NCBI RefSeq assembly: GCF_000974445.1
Contig: NZ_BBOJ01000010.1
Span: 1-64,000 of the forward strand
DNA: 64,000 nucleotides
Source: Lentzea aerocolonigenes
Lineage (GTDB): Bacteria > Actinomycetota > Actinomycetes > Mycobacteriales > Pseudonocardiaceae
Direction: 5' to 3'
Part shown: piece by piece, positions 8,729-18,335 of the stretch
How positions within the stretch are numbered: the stretch's first letter is position 1
Layout: each line of letters starts with the position of its first letter
Translations under genes and position numbers: made by a program
The notes under the pieces: generated by a model
Seen by the model: only the letters and a program-made list of their open reading frames with translations
Told to the model about the DNA's origin: nothing
Databases searched by the model: none

Positions 8729-9406
8729 ATGGCGAATGCGGACTCGATCAATCACACCGTGCAGCCCGCCGCCGGGGCCCCGGCGGCGATCGTGGTGGCC
8801 GCGCTGATCGGCAACGAGGTCACCAGACGAGGGCTCGAGTCGATCCTGAACGACGTGCCGGGGGTCGCCGAGGTCTCCTACCACCAGGACGTGGCCGAGG
8901 CCCGGGCCGCGCTCGCGACCGGACGGGTCGACGTCCTGCTGGTCACCAGCTCGGCCGGCAGGGCGGCGCTGTCGGTGGCCGGGGGCGGGGCCAGAATTCT
9001 GGCCCTGGTGGACGACGGCAGCGGCGTCCAGGAGCTGTTCGGCACCGCGGCGCGCCCACCCGACGGCATCGTGCTGCTGGCCGACCTGACGCCGGACGGG
9101 CTGGCCGAGGCGTTGCACCGGACCGCCGCCGGGCAGGTCCACGTGCCCGACCGGCTGGCCCGCGAGCTGATGGACCAGGCCAGGACGGAGTTGTCCACGC
9201 CGGCGTACCCGGCGCGGCTCACCGCCAGGGAGAGCGAGGCGATGGGGCTGATGGCCGAGGGCATGAGCAACAAGCAGATCGCCGGACGCCTGGGGATCTC
9301 CAGCCACGGAGCCAAGCGACTGGTGGCCAGCCTGATGCTCAAGCTCGGCTCGCCGAACCGGACCGCGGCCGTGGTCAACGCGATCAAGTCCGGGCTGGTC
9401 CCGTGA
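8729..9406 (+). CDS. LuxR/NarL-type regulator, twin of the one at 2285
   Basis: This 225-residue regulator has a C-terminal LuxR helix-turn-helix (LTARESEAMGLMAEGMSNKQ, then IAGRLGISSHGAKRLVASLM) almost identical to that of the regulator at 2285-2956. Its N-terminal receiver-like half lacks the usual acidic phosphorylation site (DVLLVTSSAGR). The two are paralogues and may bind the same sites or form heterodimers. Its stop directly abuts the stop of the convergent dehydrogenase gene with no gap, so antisense interference between the two transcripts is possible. Confidence 0.87.
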   Translation: MANADSINHTVQPAAGAPAAIVVAALIGNEVTRRGLESILNDVPGVAEVSYHQDVAEARAALATGRVDVLLVTSSAGRAALSVAGGGARILALVDDGSGVQELFGTAARPPDGIVLLADLTPDGLAEALHRTAAGQVHVPDRLARELMDQARTELSTPAYPARLTARESEAMGLMAEGMSNKQIAGRLGISSHGAKRLVASLMLKLGSPNRTAAVVNAIKSGLVP

Positions 9407-10456
9407 TCAGTTCGGGTCCGCCGACGGCACCAGGACGACCTTGTCCGCGACCCGCGTGTCGAACAGCTCGTAGCCGCGAACCGCCTCGGTCAGCGGCAGC
9501 CGGTGCGAGACCACGGCGCTCGGGTCGACCCGGCCGGTGCGCAGCAACGCCATCACCGGATCGCGGGAGCGGATCGGGTCGCCCACCGCGAACCGCAGGG
9601 TGAGTTCCTGGACGAACGCCCGGCCGGCCGGGAAGGCGACGTCGTCGGCGCCGTGCGCGCCCACGACCAGCACCGTGCCGCGTGGCCCCGCCGCGTCGAC
9701 CGCGCAGGCCAGCGCCGCCCCGGAACCGACAGCCTCGATGACGACCGCCGCGTCGTCCCGGCCGCGCATCCGGGCCATCGTCGCGGCGAACCGTTCGGGC
9801 TCCACCACCACCGGCACCAGCGCGCCCGCCCGCTCGCGCCGGGCCGGGTCGACCTCGCAGACCACGACCGCGGCGCCCAGCTCGGTCGCGCACAGCGCGG
9901 CCATCAGCCCGACCGGCCCCGCCCCGACGACCCCGACCAGGTGCTCCGGCCCGACGTGCGCGTCGGTGACCGCGGTGTGGGCGGTGGCCAGGACGTCACC
10001 GGCGAACAGCGCCTGCTCGTCGGTGACAGCCGCCGGCACCGGCCCCAGCACGACGTCGGCGAACGGCACCCGGACGTACTCGGCCTGCCCTCCGGCGACG
10101 GCGTCGCCGACGATGGTGGAGTAGCCGAACAGCGTGGCCGACGGGCAGTGGTAGTGCCAGCCGCGCACGCACCGCGGACACCGGCCGCAGGCGATGAGGT
10201 CCGAGGCGACGACCCGGTCGCCGACCGCGAACGGCACCTGGGACCCGCGCTCGGTGACCACACCGGCGAACTCGTGCCCGAGGACTGTGCCCAGGGCGAA
10301 CGCAGGCATCTCGCCGCGGTAGGGGTGCAGGTCACTGCCGCAGATCGCGGTGCGGGTGACCCGCACGACGGCGTCGCGTTCGGACTCGAGCCTGGGCATC
10401 GGCAGGTCGTCGACGACCTCGACGTGCCGCGGGCCGAGGTAGACGACCCCCTTCAC
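9407..10456 (-). CDS. Zinc-dependent medium-chain alcohol dehydrogenase
   Basis: This 349-residue MDR-family oxidoreductase carries catalytic zinc ligands in ICGSDLH and GHEFAG, the structural zinc Cys cluster CGRCPRCVRGWHYHC, and a Rossmann fingerprint GVVGAGPVGLMAA. It oxidises or reduces an alcohol/ketone with NAD(P). It is the last gene of the sugar operon: its GTG start at 10456 overlaps the glycoside hydrolase stop as GTGA. A role in modifying a sugar or a side chain is inferred from position only. Confidence 0.88.
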   Translation of the reverse strand: MKGVVYLGPRHVEVVDDLPMPRLESERDAVVRVTRTAICGSDLHPYRGEMPAFALGTVLGHEFAGVVTERGSQVPFAVGDRVVASDLIACGRCPRCVRGWHYHCPSATLFGYSTIVGDAVAGGQAEYVRVPFADVVLGPVPAAVTDEQALFAGDVLATAHTAVTDAHVGPEHLVGVVGAGPVGLMAALCATELGAAVVVCEVDPARRERAGALVPVVVEPERFAATMARMRGRDDAAVVIEAVGSGAALACAVDAAGPRGTVLVVGAHGADDVAFPAGRAFVQELTLRFAVGDPIRSRDPVMALLRTGRVDPSAVVSHRLPLTEAVRGYELFDTRVADKVVLVPSADPN

Positions 10457-12318
10457 GCCGACCTCACCGCGGTCGAGGTGTTCGAGGTCGTCGTGTTCGA
10501 GGTCATCGGGAGTCGCGCCACGGTCCAGCCCTTCTCGGTGAGGTCGACGACGAGATCCGCGCCGGGGTCGTCGCCGTCCCGGCCGACCCGCACGGTCACC
10601 GCGCGGTCGCGGTGGTTGATGAGGGCGACGCCGCCGTCGACCGGCACGACCTCGACCTCCGGGTCCGAGCAGCGCACGGCGGGACGGACCCCGGCCAGCT
10701 CGGCGATCCGCCGGTAGAACCGTTCCCACGGGGCGAGCGCGAACCGTCCGGCCGCGTCGAGCTGGCGTTCGAACGGGACGTTGGTGAACACCAGCCGGCC
10801 CGCGCCGACGGCGTTGACCACGACGGCGGGTGTGCCGTCCGGGTACGCGGCCAGCACCCGGCCGGAGGTCGCCCGGAGCGTGGTGGGCACCGCCCTCGCG
10901 ACGGTCCAGTCCACCGGCCACACCTCGCCGTCCCAGACGATCTCCTGCCGGTTCCTGCCGGTCAGGTCGTAGTCGACGATCTCGGCGCCGGCCAGGTCCG
11001 CACCGGGGAAGCCGTGCAGGTGATCACCCAGCGAGTAGTACACGGTGGCGCCCCGGTGCAGGGCGGCACGCAGGTGCGCCAGGTCCGCCAGCGTCACCTG
11101 GTCGACCGACGGGCAGACCACCAGCTGGTGCCCGGCGGCCGGAGTGACCACCACGTCCACCTCCACGTGCAGACGTTTGAGCAGCAGGTAGGCGAAGAAC
11201 GGCGAGACGGCGTCGCGGTGGGGGTCCAGGTAGGACCCGCCGCCGGTGGACTGCCCGGCCACCGGCCACACCGCGATCCCGGCCGGCCCGGCCGTGCGGA
11301 CCAGCGCCGGCGCGGCGTCGGCGAGCTGCCGGTAGGCCGTCATGGCCGGCTTGGGCGTCCCGTCGGCGCGGTGCAGCCCGACCAGGCGTTCGGCCGGGCG
11401 CCGGTCGTAGGGCTCGGCGGTGGAGGTGCTGTCCTGCCAGCACCACACGATCACCCCGGCCGCGCCGCTGACCAGCACCGAGGCGACCGCGGCGCGCAGA
11501 TAGGCCGCGGCGACTTCGTCACTCGCGCCGTAGGTCCCGAGCTCGTCGACCAGGGCCACGCCGTGCGCGCCGGCCAGCCGGGCCAGGAACGCCGGCAGCT
11601 GGGTGGCCTTCGGCGACAGCGTGGACTCGATGTGCCCCGGCGACCAGAGCGGGAACCCGTGCACCGCCAGCAGGTCGAGGGCACGGCCGATGGCGGGCCC
11701 GAAGGCTGATCCGCCGAGCACGGTCAGCGCGTTGTTGGCCTGGCAGACCAGCACCTCGGAGGCCACCTGCCGGATCGCACCGACCAGCCGTCCGTACCAG
11801 TGGCCGACCTCGGCCGGAGTCAGCGTCGCGGCCTCGGCCGGATCCACGTTGGAGATCTCGTCGCCCAGGTCGAGCGCGAGGACGTTCGAGCAGTCGGCGA
11901 TCGTGGCGGCCACCGCTCGCACGAACGTCTCCTGGGCCGCCAGCATCTCCTGGTCCCGCCACAGACTGCGCCCGCGCCGCCACGGCAGGTCCAGCAGCTG
12001 ACCGTTCATGAACAGGGTCAGCACCGACAGCACGCAGCTCAGGCCGGCGGCCTCGGCCAGCTCGACCAGCAGGCGCAGCCGGGTCAGCGCCTGCCCGTCG
12101 ACGCGCCGGGGATCCGGGTGGAAGTCGCGCCAGAAGACGAACACCCGGACGGTGTTGAGGCCGGCCTCGGCGATCCGGCGCAGGTCGGCCGCGACGATGC
12201 CGGGATCCCAGTCGGCCCACAGCCGGCAGCCGGCACGGACCGGGAAGTAGGTGACCCCGAGCGCGGTGAACGGCCGGTCGTCACGCAGCAGCCGGCCCTC
12301 GTGCAGACGGAACGTCAT
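10453..12318 (-). CDS. Glycoside hydrolase (TIM barrel, GH5/GH42-like), cytoplasmic
   Basis: This 621-residue protein starts MTFRLHEGRLLRDDRPFTAL, typical of the first strand of a (beta/alpha)8 glycosidase. Likely acid/base and nucleophile carboxylates are in DLGDEISNVD and LVDELGTYG. Residues about 350-530 look like a trimerisation or glutamine-amidotransferase-like domain, followed by a beta-sandwich tail, as in some beta-galactosidases and mannanases. It lacks a signal peptide, so a role on an intracellular glycoside, such as trimming a biosynthetic intermediate or removing a protecting sugar, is possible. It is embedded in a sugar-biosynthesis operon. The exact family is uncertain. Confidence 0.75.
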   Translation of the reverse strand: MTFRLHEGRLLRDDRPFTALGVTYFPVRAGCRLWADWDPGIVAADLRRIAEAGLNTVRVFVFWRDFHPDPRRVDGQALTRLRLLVELAEAAGLSCVLSVLTLFMNGQLLDLPWRRGRSLWRDQEMLAAQETFVRAVAATIADCSNVLALDLGDEISNVDPAEAATLTPAEVGHWYGRLVGAIRQVASEVLVCQANNALTVLGGSAFGPAIGRALDLLAVHGFPLWSPGHIESTLSPKATQLPAFLARLAGAHGVALVDELGTYGASDEVAAAYLRAAVASVLVSGAAGVIVWCWQDSTSTAEPYDRRPAERLVGLHRADGTPKPAMTAYRQLADAAPALVRTAGPAGIAVWPVAGQSTGGGSYLDPHRDAVSPFFAYLLLKRLHVEVDVVVTPAAGHQLVVCPSVDQVTLADLAHLRAALHRGATVYYSLGDHLHGFPGADLAGAEIVDYDLTGRNRQEIVWDGEVWPVDWTVARAVPTTLRATSGRVLAAYPDGTPAVVVNAVGAGRLVFTNVPFERQLDAAGRFALAPWERFYRRIAELAGVRPAVRCSDPEVEVVPVDGGVALINHRDRAVTVRVGRDGDDPGADLVVDLTEKGWTVARLPMTSNTTTSNTSTAVRSA

Positions 12319-12322
12319 CGCG

Positions 12323-13489
12323 TCAGCCCTCCCCCGCGGGTGTGTGCAGCGCGGCCGCCAGCGCGTGCACGACCCGCCGCACGTCGTCCTCACCCATCCC
12401 GCGGTGCAGCGGCAGCGACAGCAGCCGGTCGGCGATGGCGTCGATGACCGGCAACGGGCCGGCCGCGGCGGCGTAGTAGCTGAGCCGGTGCATCGGCGGG
12501 TAGTGCACCGAGGTCTGCACGCCCGCGGCGAGCAGCGCGGCGCGCACCGGCCCGCGGTCGGTCCCGGCGGGCAACACGACCGGCATCAGGTGGTGCGCGG
12601 AATCCTCGGCCCCGCGGTCGGCGAACGGCACGACCAGTCCGGGCAGCACGCCGAGCAGGTCGCGGTAGACGGCGGTGAGTTCCCGCCGGACCCGGCGGTC
12701 GACGCCGAGCCTGCCCAGCTGGACCCGGCCGATGGCCGAGGTCAGATCGGTCGGCCGGTAGTTCAGCCCGAGGTCGGCGACGTCGTAGCCACCGGACCCG
12801 CCGGTCATCCGCTGCTGCGGCGAGGTGCCGATGGAGTGCGAGCGCATCCGGCGGATCCGGTCGAGCAGACCGGCGTCGCGGGCCAGCACCATGCCACCCT
12901 CGCCCGCGGTGACGTTCTTGGTGGCGTGGAAGCTGAAGCAGCCGACGTCGCCCCAGGTGCCCAGCATCCGGCCGTCCACGCACACGCCCGGTGCGTGCGC
13001 GCTGTCCTCGATCAACCGCAGCCGAGCGGTCCGGCACAGCTGCGCCAGCGCGGCGATGTCGGCCTGGTAACCGGCGTAGTGCACGCTGATCACCGCCCTG
13101 GTCCGGGGGGTGATCAGCCGTTCGGCCTCGGCCGCGGTCAGCACCGGGTCCTCGGCCGCGCGCACGTCGGCGAACACCGGAGTGGCCCGGTGCAGGGCGA
13201 CGACCTCGGCGGCGGCGACGAAGCCGAGCGAGGGGATGATCACCTCGTCGCCGGGGCCCAGGTCGAGCGCCGCGACGGCCAGGTGCAGCGCGGCGGTCCC
13301 GCTGCTCACCGCCACCGCCTGCCCGGCGCCGTGGACCGCGGCGAACTCCTGCTCGAACGCCTCGGTCTGCGGCCCGGCCGACAGCCATCCGGACCGCAGC
13401 ACGGCGACCACGGCGTCGATCTCCTCCTGGCCGATCATCGGATCGGCCAGCCGCACCACGGAATCCGTCACGCCGCCTGCCGCCGTCAC
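12323..13489 (-). CDS. DegT/DnrJ/EryC1-type sugar aminotransferase
   Basis: This 388-residue PLP-dependent aminotransferase converts keto-sugars to amino-sugars. Typical features are SGWLSAGPQTEAFEQEFA at the N-terminus, the SSGTAALHLA phosphate site, EDSAHAPG, and the PLP lysine in FSFHATKNVTAGEGGM. The family includes ArnB, DesV and CalS13. Together with the nucleotide-sugar dehydrogenase and epimerase/decarboxylase upstream in the operon, it would suit a 4-amino-4-deoxypentose pathway. The GTG start overlaps the upstream glycosyltransferase stop (GTGA). Confidence 0.92.
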   Translation of the reverse strand: MTAAGGVTDSVVRLADPMIGQEEIDAVVAVLRSGWLSAGPQTEAFEQEFAAVHGAGQAVAVSSGTAALHLAVAALDLGPGDEVIIPSLGFVAAAEVVALHRATPVFADVRAAEDPVLTAAEAERLITPRTRAVISVHYAGYQADIAALAQLCRTARLRLIEDSAHAPGVCVDGRMLGTWGDVGCFSFHATKNVTAGEGGMVLARDAGLLDRIRRMRSHSIGTSPQQRMTGGSGGYDVADLGLNYRPTDLTSAIGRVQLGRLGVDRRVRRELTAVYRDLLGVLPGLVVPFADRGAEDSAHHLMPVVLPAGTDRGPVRAALLAAGVQTSVHYPPMHRLSYYAAAAGPLPVIDAIADRLLSLPLHRGMGEDDVRRVVHALAAALHTPAGEG

Positions 13490-14529
13490 CGCTCACCGCC
13501 AGATGCCGGGAGCCACGCGGACTCCGCCGGGTAGCCCGCCGCCACCGCGGCCGCCACTTGCTCCCAGGTGTTCTCCCGCTCGACCCGCCTGCGGCCCGCC
13601 GCACCCATCGCGCGGCGCTTCGGTTCGTCGGCCAGCAGGCCGGCCAGCGCCTCGGCCAGCGCGCCGGGTTCGGCGTCGACCACCAGGCCGTCCACGCCGT
13701 GCCGGACCACCTCGCCCGCTCCCTGGAACGGTCCGCTGACCACCGGCGTGCCGCACGCCCACGCCTCGACGAAGACCAGCGGGTACACGTCGAAGGTCGA
13801 GGGCAGGCAGAGCACGTCCGCGGCGGCCAGCAGTTGCTGCTTGACCGCGGCGTCGACGACGCCGAAGTCGTACAGCCCGTCGGCCGGCGAGGTGGCCGGG
13901 TCGTCCGCGCCCGGTCCGGCCAGCCAGAACGCCGTCCCCGGGCGGCTCAGGCGGACCAGCGGCGCGGCCGCGAGCAGCACCTGGTAGCCCTTGAACGCGG
14001 TCCGTCGCCCCAGGAACAGCACGGTTCCGGTAGCCCCCGCGAAGCGGGCCCGCAGCCCGCTCGGGTCCACCGGTGCGTCCAGGTGCGGAGCCTGCGGGAT
14101 GTACCGGATCGCCGCCGGGTCCGCGCCGGCCGCGATCGCGTTGTCGGCCTCGGCCCTGGTCAGCACGTACACCGCGGCGGCCGCCCGGCACGCCGCCCGG
14201 CCCAGATCGGGATCGGGCCAGAGCTCGACGGCGGTCGCCGGGGTGAGCACGAACGGGCACCCGAAGCCGGTGGCGGCGCTCAGCGCCACCGCCACCTGCC
14301 GCGGGCGGGCGAGGTCGAAGGCGTGGACCACGTCCGGGCGCCCGAACTCGCGCGGGTCGCGGACGCGCGGCCAGGGACCGGCGTCCGGCGCTCGAGGTGG
14401 CAGCGAGTCGGTCAGCACGGCACCGGTGTGCCCGTGCAGCGCGAGGTGCTCGGCGGTCTTCCACGCCATCCGCTCGGCCCCGGTCCACTCGCCGCCGTAG
14501 CCGCCGAACGCGATCAGGACCCGGCTCAC
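13486..14529 (-). CDS. Glycosyltransferase family 4
   Basis: This 347-residue GT-B enzyme has the N-terminal glycine-rich donor loop (FGGYGGEWTGAERMAWKTAE), TVLFLGRRTAFKGYQVLL at the domain junction, and the C-terminal EX7E-type region (FVEAWACGTPVVSGPFQGAGE). GT4 enzymes are retaining glycosyltransferases that use NDP-sugars. It probably transfers the sugar made by its operon partners to an acceptor in this pathway. Starts with GTG, overlapping the epimerase stop. Confidence 0.9.
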   Translation of the reverse strand: MSRVLIAFGGYGGEWTGAERMAWKTAEHLALHGHTGAVLTDSLPPRAPDAGPWPRVRDPREFGRPDVVHAFDLARPRQVAVALSAATGFGCPFVLTPATAVELWPDPDLGRAACRAAAAVYVLTRAEADNAIAAGADPAAIRYIPQAPHLDAPVDPSGLRARFAGATGTVLFLGRRTAFKGYQVLLAAAPLVRLSRPGTAFWLAGPGADDPATSPADGLYDFGVVDAAVKQQLLAAADVLCLPSTFDVYPLVFVEAWACGTPVVSGPFQGAGEVVRHGVDGLVVDAEPGALAEALAGLLADEPKRRAMGAAGRRRVERENTWEQVAAAVAAGYPAESAWLPASGGER

Positions 14530-15485
14530 GACGCACCCCGCCGCGCCGCGTACCAGTCGAACGTCGACCGCAGCCCGGCGTCGAGGGTGACGGCCGGCTC
14601 GTAGCCGGTCAGCTCACGCAGCCGGGTCAGGTCGGGCAGCCGGCGGAGCGGGCCGCCGGGGGTCGGCCGCACGGCGAACTCGGGCTGCGTTCCCGCGAGG
14701 GCGCAGATCCGCCGGGCGAGGTCGAAGATCTCGATCTCCTCCCGGTCGTTGCCGATGTTGACCACCAGCGGATCCGGCTCAGGAACCGCGCACAGCCGCA
14801 GGACCGCCTCGACCGCGTCGTCGACGTGGCAGAACGCCCTGGTCTGCTTCCCGCCGTGCAGCGGGAACGGGTCGGTGCCGGCCAGTGCCCGTTCGATCAG
14901 CTGCGGCACGACGTGCTCGTTGCCCATCCGCGGGCCGTAGACGTTGTAGAAGCGGGCCACCCGCACCCGGCTCGGCGGGCCGGCGTGCAGGAACAGGTAC
15001 TCGGCGACGAACTTGCTCAACGCGTAGGACGTGCGCGGCGAGCGCGGCTCGCACAGCACGAGCGGCGCGTCTTCCGGGACCGGCAGCTCGGACAGCCCCG
15101 CGGTCGCGGCACCGTCGCCGACCTCGCTGGTCGAGCTGAGGAACAGCACACCCGGCTGCGTCCGGGCGCACCAGTCGAGCAGCGACGTGGTGGCCAGCAC
15201 GTTGGTGCGCACGGTGTGCACCGGCCGGTCGATGACCCGCTGCACGCCGACCACCCCGGCCAGGTGGTAGACGGCATCGCACCGCTCGAGGTCCGCGGGC
15301 AGCGGTGTGGTCAGGTCGTGGCGGACCAGGTGCACGTCACCGGCGAGGGCCCGCAGCTCGGGGTCGTCGACGCCGCGGGAGAAGTCGTCCAGGACGGTGA
15401 CCTGCACGCCCTCGTCGAGCAGCCGTCGCACCAGGTGCAGGCCGATGAACCCGGCCCCTCCGGTGACCAGAGCGCGGTCAGCCAC
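14526..15485 (-). CDS. NAD-dependent nucleotide-sugar epimerase/decarboxylase
   Basis: This 319-residue extended SDR has the NAD motif VTGGAGFIGLHLV, SSTSEVGDG, the catalytic Tyr-Lys in TSYALSKF, and RFYNVYGPRMGNEHVV. The latter two motifs are close to UDP-xylose synthase-type (UDP-glucuronate decarboxylase) proteins as well as 4-epimerases. Following a nucleotide-sugar dehydrogenase and preceding a DegT aminotransferase, decarboxylation of an NDP-uronic acid to a 4-ketopentose is plausible. A GTG start at 15485 overlaps the dehydrogenase stop by eight bases. Confidence 0.85.
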   Translation of the reverse strand: MADRALVTGGAGFIGLHLVRRLLDEGVQVTVLDDFSRGVDDPELRALAGDVHLVRHDLTTPLPADLERCDAVYHLAGVVGVQRVIDRPVHTVRTNVLATTSLLDWCARTQPGVLFLSSTSEVGDGAATAGLSELPVPEDAPLVLCEPRSPRTSYALSKFVAEYLFLHAGPPSRVRVARFYNVYGPRMGNEHVVPQLIERALAGTDPFPLHGGKQTRAFCHVDDAVEAVLRLCAVPEPDPLVVNIGNDREEIEIFDLARRICALAGTQPEFAVRPTPGGPLRRLPDLTRLRELTGYEPAVTLDAGLRSTFDWYAARRGAS

Positions 15486-16788
15486 GGCCGAACCGCAGGT
15501 AGGTGAGCTCCTCGACGCCGGTGAGCTCGGCATCGAGCAGGCCCCACATGTCGAACACGACACCGCGGCCGCGCATCCGGCTCACCAGCCAGTCCGCGGT
15601 GAGCCTGGTGTAGCCGGGGTGGTCGGACAGCAGTACGACCGCGTCGGCGCCGGCCACCCCCTCCTCCAGCCCGACCGGTTGGTAGCCGAGGTCGGCGATG
15701 CGCTCCGGACGGACGATCGGATCGTGACCGGCCAACGTGCCCACCCGGCCGCGCAGCAGGGCGGCCACCTCGGTGGCGGCGCTGCCGCGCACGTCGTCGG
15801 TCTCCGGGCGGCCCTTGTAGGCGATGCCGCACACCAGGACCTTGGCGTCGGCGAGCCGGTCGGGGTCCACGTCGGTCAGGGCCGCGACCACCCGCTCGAC
15901 CGCGTGGCCGGGCACGCGTTCGTTGGTCCGCCGGGCCGCGGCGACCATCGGCATCTCGGCGTGGCCGGCCGCGGCCGCGCTGTGCATCAGCAGGTACGGG
16001 TCCTTCGTCAGGCAGCTCCCGCCGACGAAGCCGGGCCGGGACAGGTCGGGCCGGGGGTAGCGGAGGTTGGCGGAGGCGATCAGCTCGGTGGCGTCCAGAC
16101 CGCGCGCCGTGGCGGCCAGCGCCACCTCGTTGCCGAATCCGTAGATCAGGTCGGTGTGCGCGTTGCAGATCAGCTTGATCATCTCGGCGGCCTCCAGCGA
16201 GGACACCAGCACCCGGTCCGGGCAGACCGCCGCGAACAGGGCCTCTGCCCGCTTGGCCGAGGCGTCGTCGAGGCCCCCGACGATCTGCGGGAGCGAGGCC
16301 AGCTCGGCCATCGCCGAACCCTGGATGATCCGCTCGGGGCAGAAGGCCAGCAGCGGGGACGCCGTGACCTGTCGCATGACCGGTTCGACGAGTTCGCGGC
16401 AGGTGCCCACGGGCACGGTGCTGCGCACCACGACCAGCGTGTCCGGGGTGATCGCCGCGGCCGCGGCGGTGGCCGCGGCCCGCAGCGGGCCCAGGTCGCA
16501 ACGGCCGGTGGCCGGATCGACCGCGGTTCCCACGCAGATGATCACTGCGCCGGGCACCGAGTCGGGCAGCCGGTCGGCCACGGTGAGCGCGCCGTCGTCC
16601 AGCGCGACCAGCGCCTCGGCCAGGCCCGGTTCGAAGAACGGCGGCCGGCCCCGCGTCACCGCGTCCCGGACGTCGGGGTTGACGTCCACTCCGACGACGC
16701 GGACTCCGGCGCGGGCCAGCGCGACCGCGAGCGGCAGGCCGACGTAGCCGAGTCCGACGACGGCGACCTCTGGCGGTGATGTGATCAT
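15478..16788 (-). CDS. Nucleotide-sugar 6-dehydrogenase (UDP-glucose/UDP-ManNAc dehydrogenase family)
   Basis: This 436-residue enzyme oxidises the C6 of a nucleotide sugar to a carboxylate in two NAD-dependent steps. Motifs: Rossmann VAVVGLGYVGLPLA, RSTVPVG, FCPERI, EAAEMIKLICNAHTDLIYGF, the catalytic Cys in GFVGGSCLTKDPYLL and the C-terminal GIAYKGRPETDDVRGS. The catalytic motif is nearer the UDP-N-acetylhexosamine dehydrogenase subgroup than classical UDP-glucose dehydrogenase, so the substrate is open. It is coupled by ATGA to the upstream ligase. Confidence 0.92.
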   Translation of the reverse strand: MITSPPEVAVVGLGYVGLPLAVALARAGVRVVGVDVNPDVRDAVTRGRPPFFEPGLAEALVALDDGALTVADRLPDSVPGAVIICVGTAVDPATGRCDLGPLRAAATAAAAAITPDTLVVVRSTVPVGTCRELVEPVMRQVTASPLLAFCPERIIQGSAMAELASLPQIVGGLDDASAKRAEALFAAVCPDRVLVSSLEAAEMIKLICNAHTDLIYGFGNEVALAATARGLDATELIASANLRYPRPDLSRPGFVGGSCLTKDPYLLMHSAAAAGHAEMPMVAAARRTNERVPGHAVERVVAALTDVDPDRLADAKVLVCGIAYKGRPETDDVRGSAATEVAALLRGRVGTLAGHDPIVRPERIADLGYQPVGLEEGVAGADAVVLLSDHPGYTRLTADWLVSRMRGRGVVFDMWGLLDAELTGVEELTYLRFGRG

Positions 16789-18335
16789 GTACGGGTACCC
16801 CTCCTGGTGGCTGTGGTGCCGTCCGGCGCACCGGTGCTCCGATCGGCGATCAGGTCCCGCAGCGCGGCGGCGGAGACCTTGCCGAGCGCGGTGCGCGGCA
16901 GCCGGTCGACGGCGTGGACGTGATGTGGAACCTCGTAGGCGGTCAGCCGCTGCCGGCAGCCGGCGATCACCGCGGCCGGACCGGTGCCGGGTGCCAGCTC
17001 GACCACGGCGTGGATCTCCTCGTTGCCGCGGGCGTCCGGTAGCCCCCAGACGTGCACCGCCCGCACGCCGGGCAGCTCACCGATCAGCCGTTCCAGCCTG
17101 CGCGGGTTGACCTTGCGGCCGCCGACGTTGATGAAGGTCGCCTTGCGGCCGACGATCGTCACGTCCCCGGCGCCGTTGACGTCGACCAGATCGCCGGTGT
17201 CGTAGTAGCCGTCCGGGCGCAGCGCCTCGGCCCGGCCCCGGCCGACGTAGCCGGTGAACATCGTGGAGGTCCGCACCAGCAGACGCCCGGCGTCGCAGTC
17301 CGCGACCGGCTCGACCCGCCACCGCACGCCGGGGACGAATCCGCCGACCCCCTCGGCAGGCCACGGCTGGGGCCGGCCGAAGTGGCAGGCGATCAGTCCG
17401 GTCTCGGTCGAGCCGTAGATCTGACGGACCGGGCAGCCGAGGCGGCCGGAGGCAGCCGAGGCAGCCGCCGTGGTGAGCGCTCCGCCCGAGCAGAGGGCGA
17501 CCCGCAGCCGGTCCGGCCGGCGCCGCCCGTGCAGCAGGTCCGGCACCAGGCCGTACACGAAGGGTGTGGCCAGCAGCGCGGTCACGCCCGCGTCGAGCCC
17601 CTCGACCAGGCCGCGCCCGGTGAACCGCACCAGCAGCGCGAGTGTGGCGCCGGACAGCACCGCGGCGCACAACGCCCCGACGAACCCGAACGAGTGCGCG
17701 AGCGGAACCGCGGCCAGGATCGTGTCCCGTTCGTCCAGGTCGAACAGGTCGCGGTAGAGCGCGCCCCCGCGCAACGCCGAGCCCAGGGGTACCGCGGCCG
17801 CTCGGGGTTCGCCGGTCGATCCGGAGGTCAGCTGCAGCACGGTCGCCGAACCGGGCGCCTGGTCCGGCCACTGCGCCGGCGCCGGGCCGGCGACCAGGTC
17901 CTCGACGGCCAGCCGCCGCAGCTCCCCCGACCCCGCGGGCCGCGGGCCGTCCGCCGCCGCGACCACCGCGCACGGGCGGGCCGTGTACACCGCGGACAAC
18001 GGGTCGGCCAGGTAGGAGCTGTCGTGTTCGACCAGGACGACGTCGAACCCGGCGGCCAGCAGGCCGAGCAGCACGGCCACGTGCGCGCCGGTGTTCACGG
18101 TCGCCACCACGACCGCGCGGCCGGCGGGCAGCTCGGCGGTCGCGCGCTCGGCCACTCGCCGCGCAGTCCCGGCCAGCTCCCGCCAGGTCGTCTCGGACCA
18201 GCCGGCGGCGGTGCGCCAGCGAACGGCCGGGGCGTCCGGACGCTCGTCGGCGTGCGCCGTCAGCCGCTCCCGCAGCGCGGCGACGGCGTCGTGGTCGGTC
18301 TGCGGCGCGGTCTCAGCATGCCGGTCAGTTGGCAT
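16785..18335 (-). CDS. AMP-forming acyl-adenylate ligase in the sugar operon
   Basis: This 516-residue ANL-superfamily enzyme has the P-loop LQLTSGSTGEPR, QIYGSTETGL, YYDTGDLVDV and the C-terminal catalytic region GRKATFINVGGRKVNPRRLE with the late Lys in TALGKVSAAAL. It activates a carboxylic acid as the adenylate for transfer to CoA or a carrier. Within a sugar operon, one possibility is supplying an acyl group to be attached to the amino sugar. It overlaps the nucleotidyltransferase gene by eleven bases. Confidence 0.88.
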   Translation of the reverse strand: MPTDRHAETAPQTDHDAVAALRERLTAHADERPDAPAVRWRTAAGWSETTWRELAGTARRVAERATAELPAGRAVVVATVNTGAHVAVLLGLLAAGFDVVLVEHDSSYLADPLSAVYTARPCAVVAAADGPRPAGSGELRRLAVEDLVAGPAPAQWPDQAPGSATVLQLTSGSTGEPRAAAVPLGSALRGGALYRDLFDLDERDTILAAVPLAHSFGFVGALCAAVLSGATLALLVRFTGRGLVEGLDAGVTALLATPFVYGLVPDLLHGRRRPDRLRVALCSGGALTTAAASAASGRLGCPVRQIYGSTETGLIACHFGRPQPWPAEGVGGFVPGVRWRVEPVADCDAGRLLVRTSTMFTGYVGRGRAEALRPDGYYDTGDLVDVNGAGDVTIVGRKATFINVGGRKVNPRRLERLIGELPGVRAVHVWGLPDARGNEEIHAVVELAPGTGPAAVIAGCRQRLTAYEVPHHVHAVDRLPRTALGKVSAAALRDLIADRSTGAPDGTTATRRGTRT

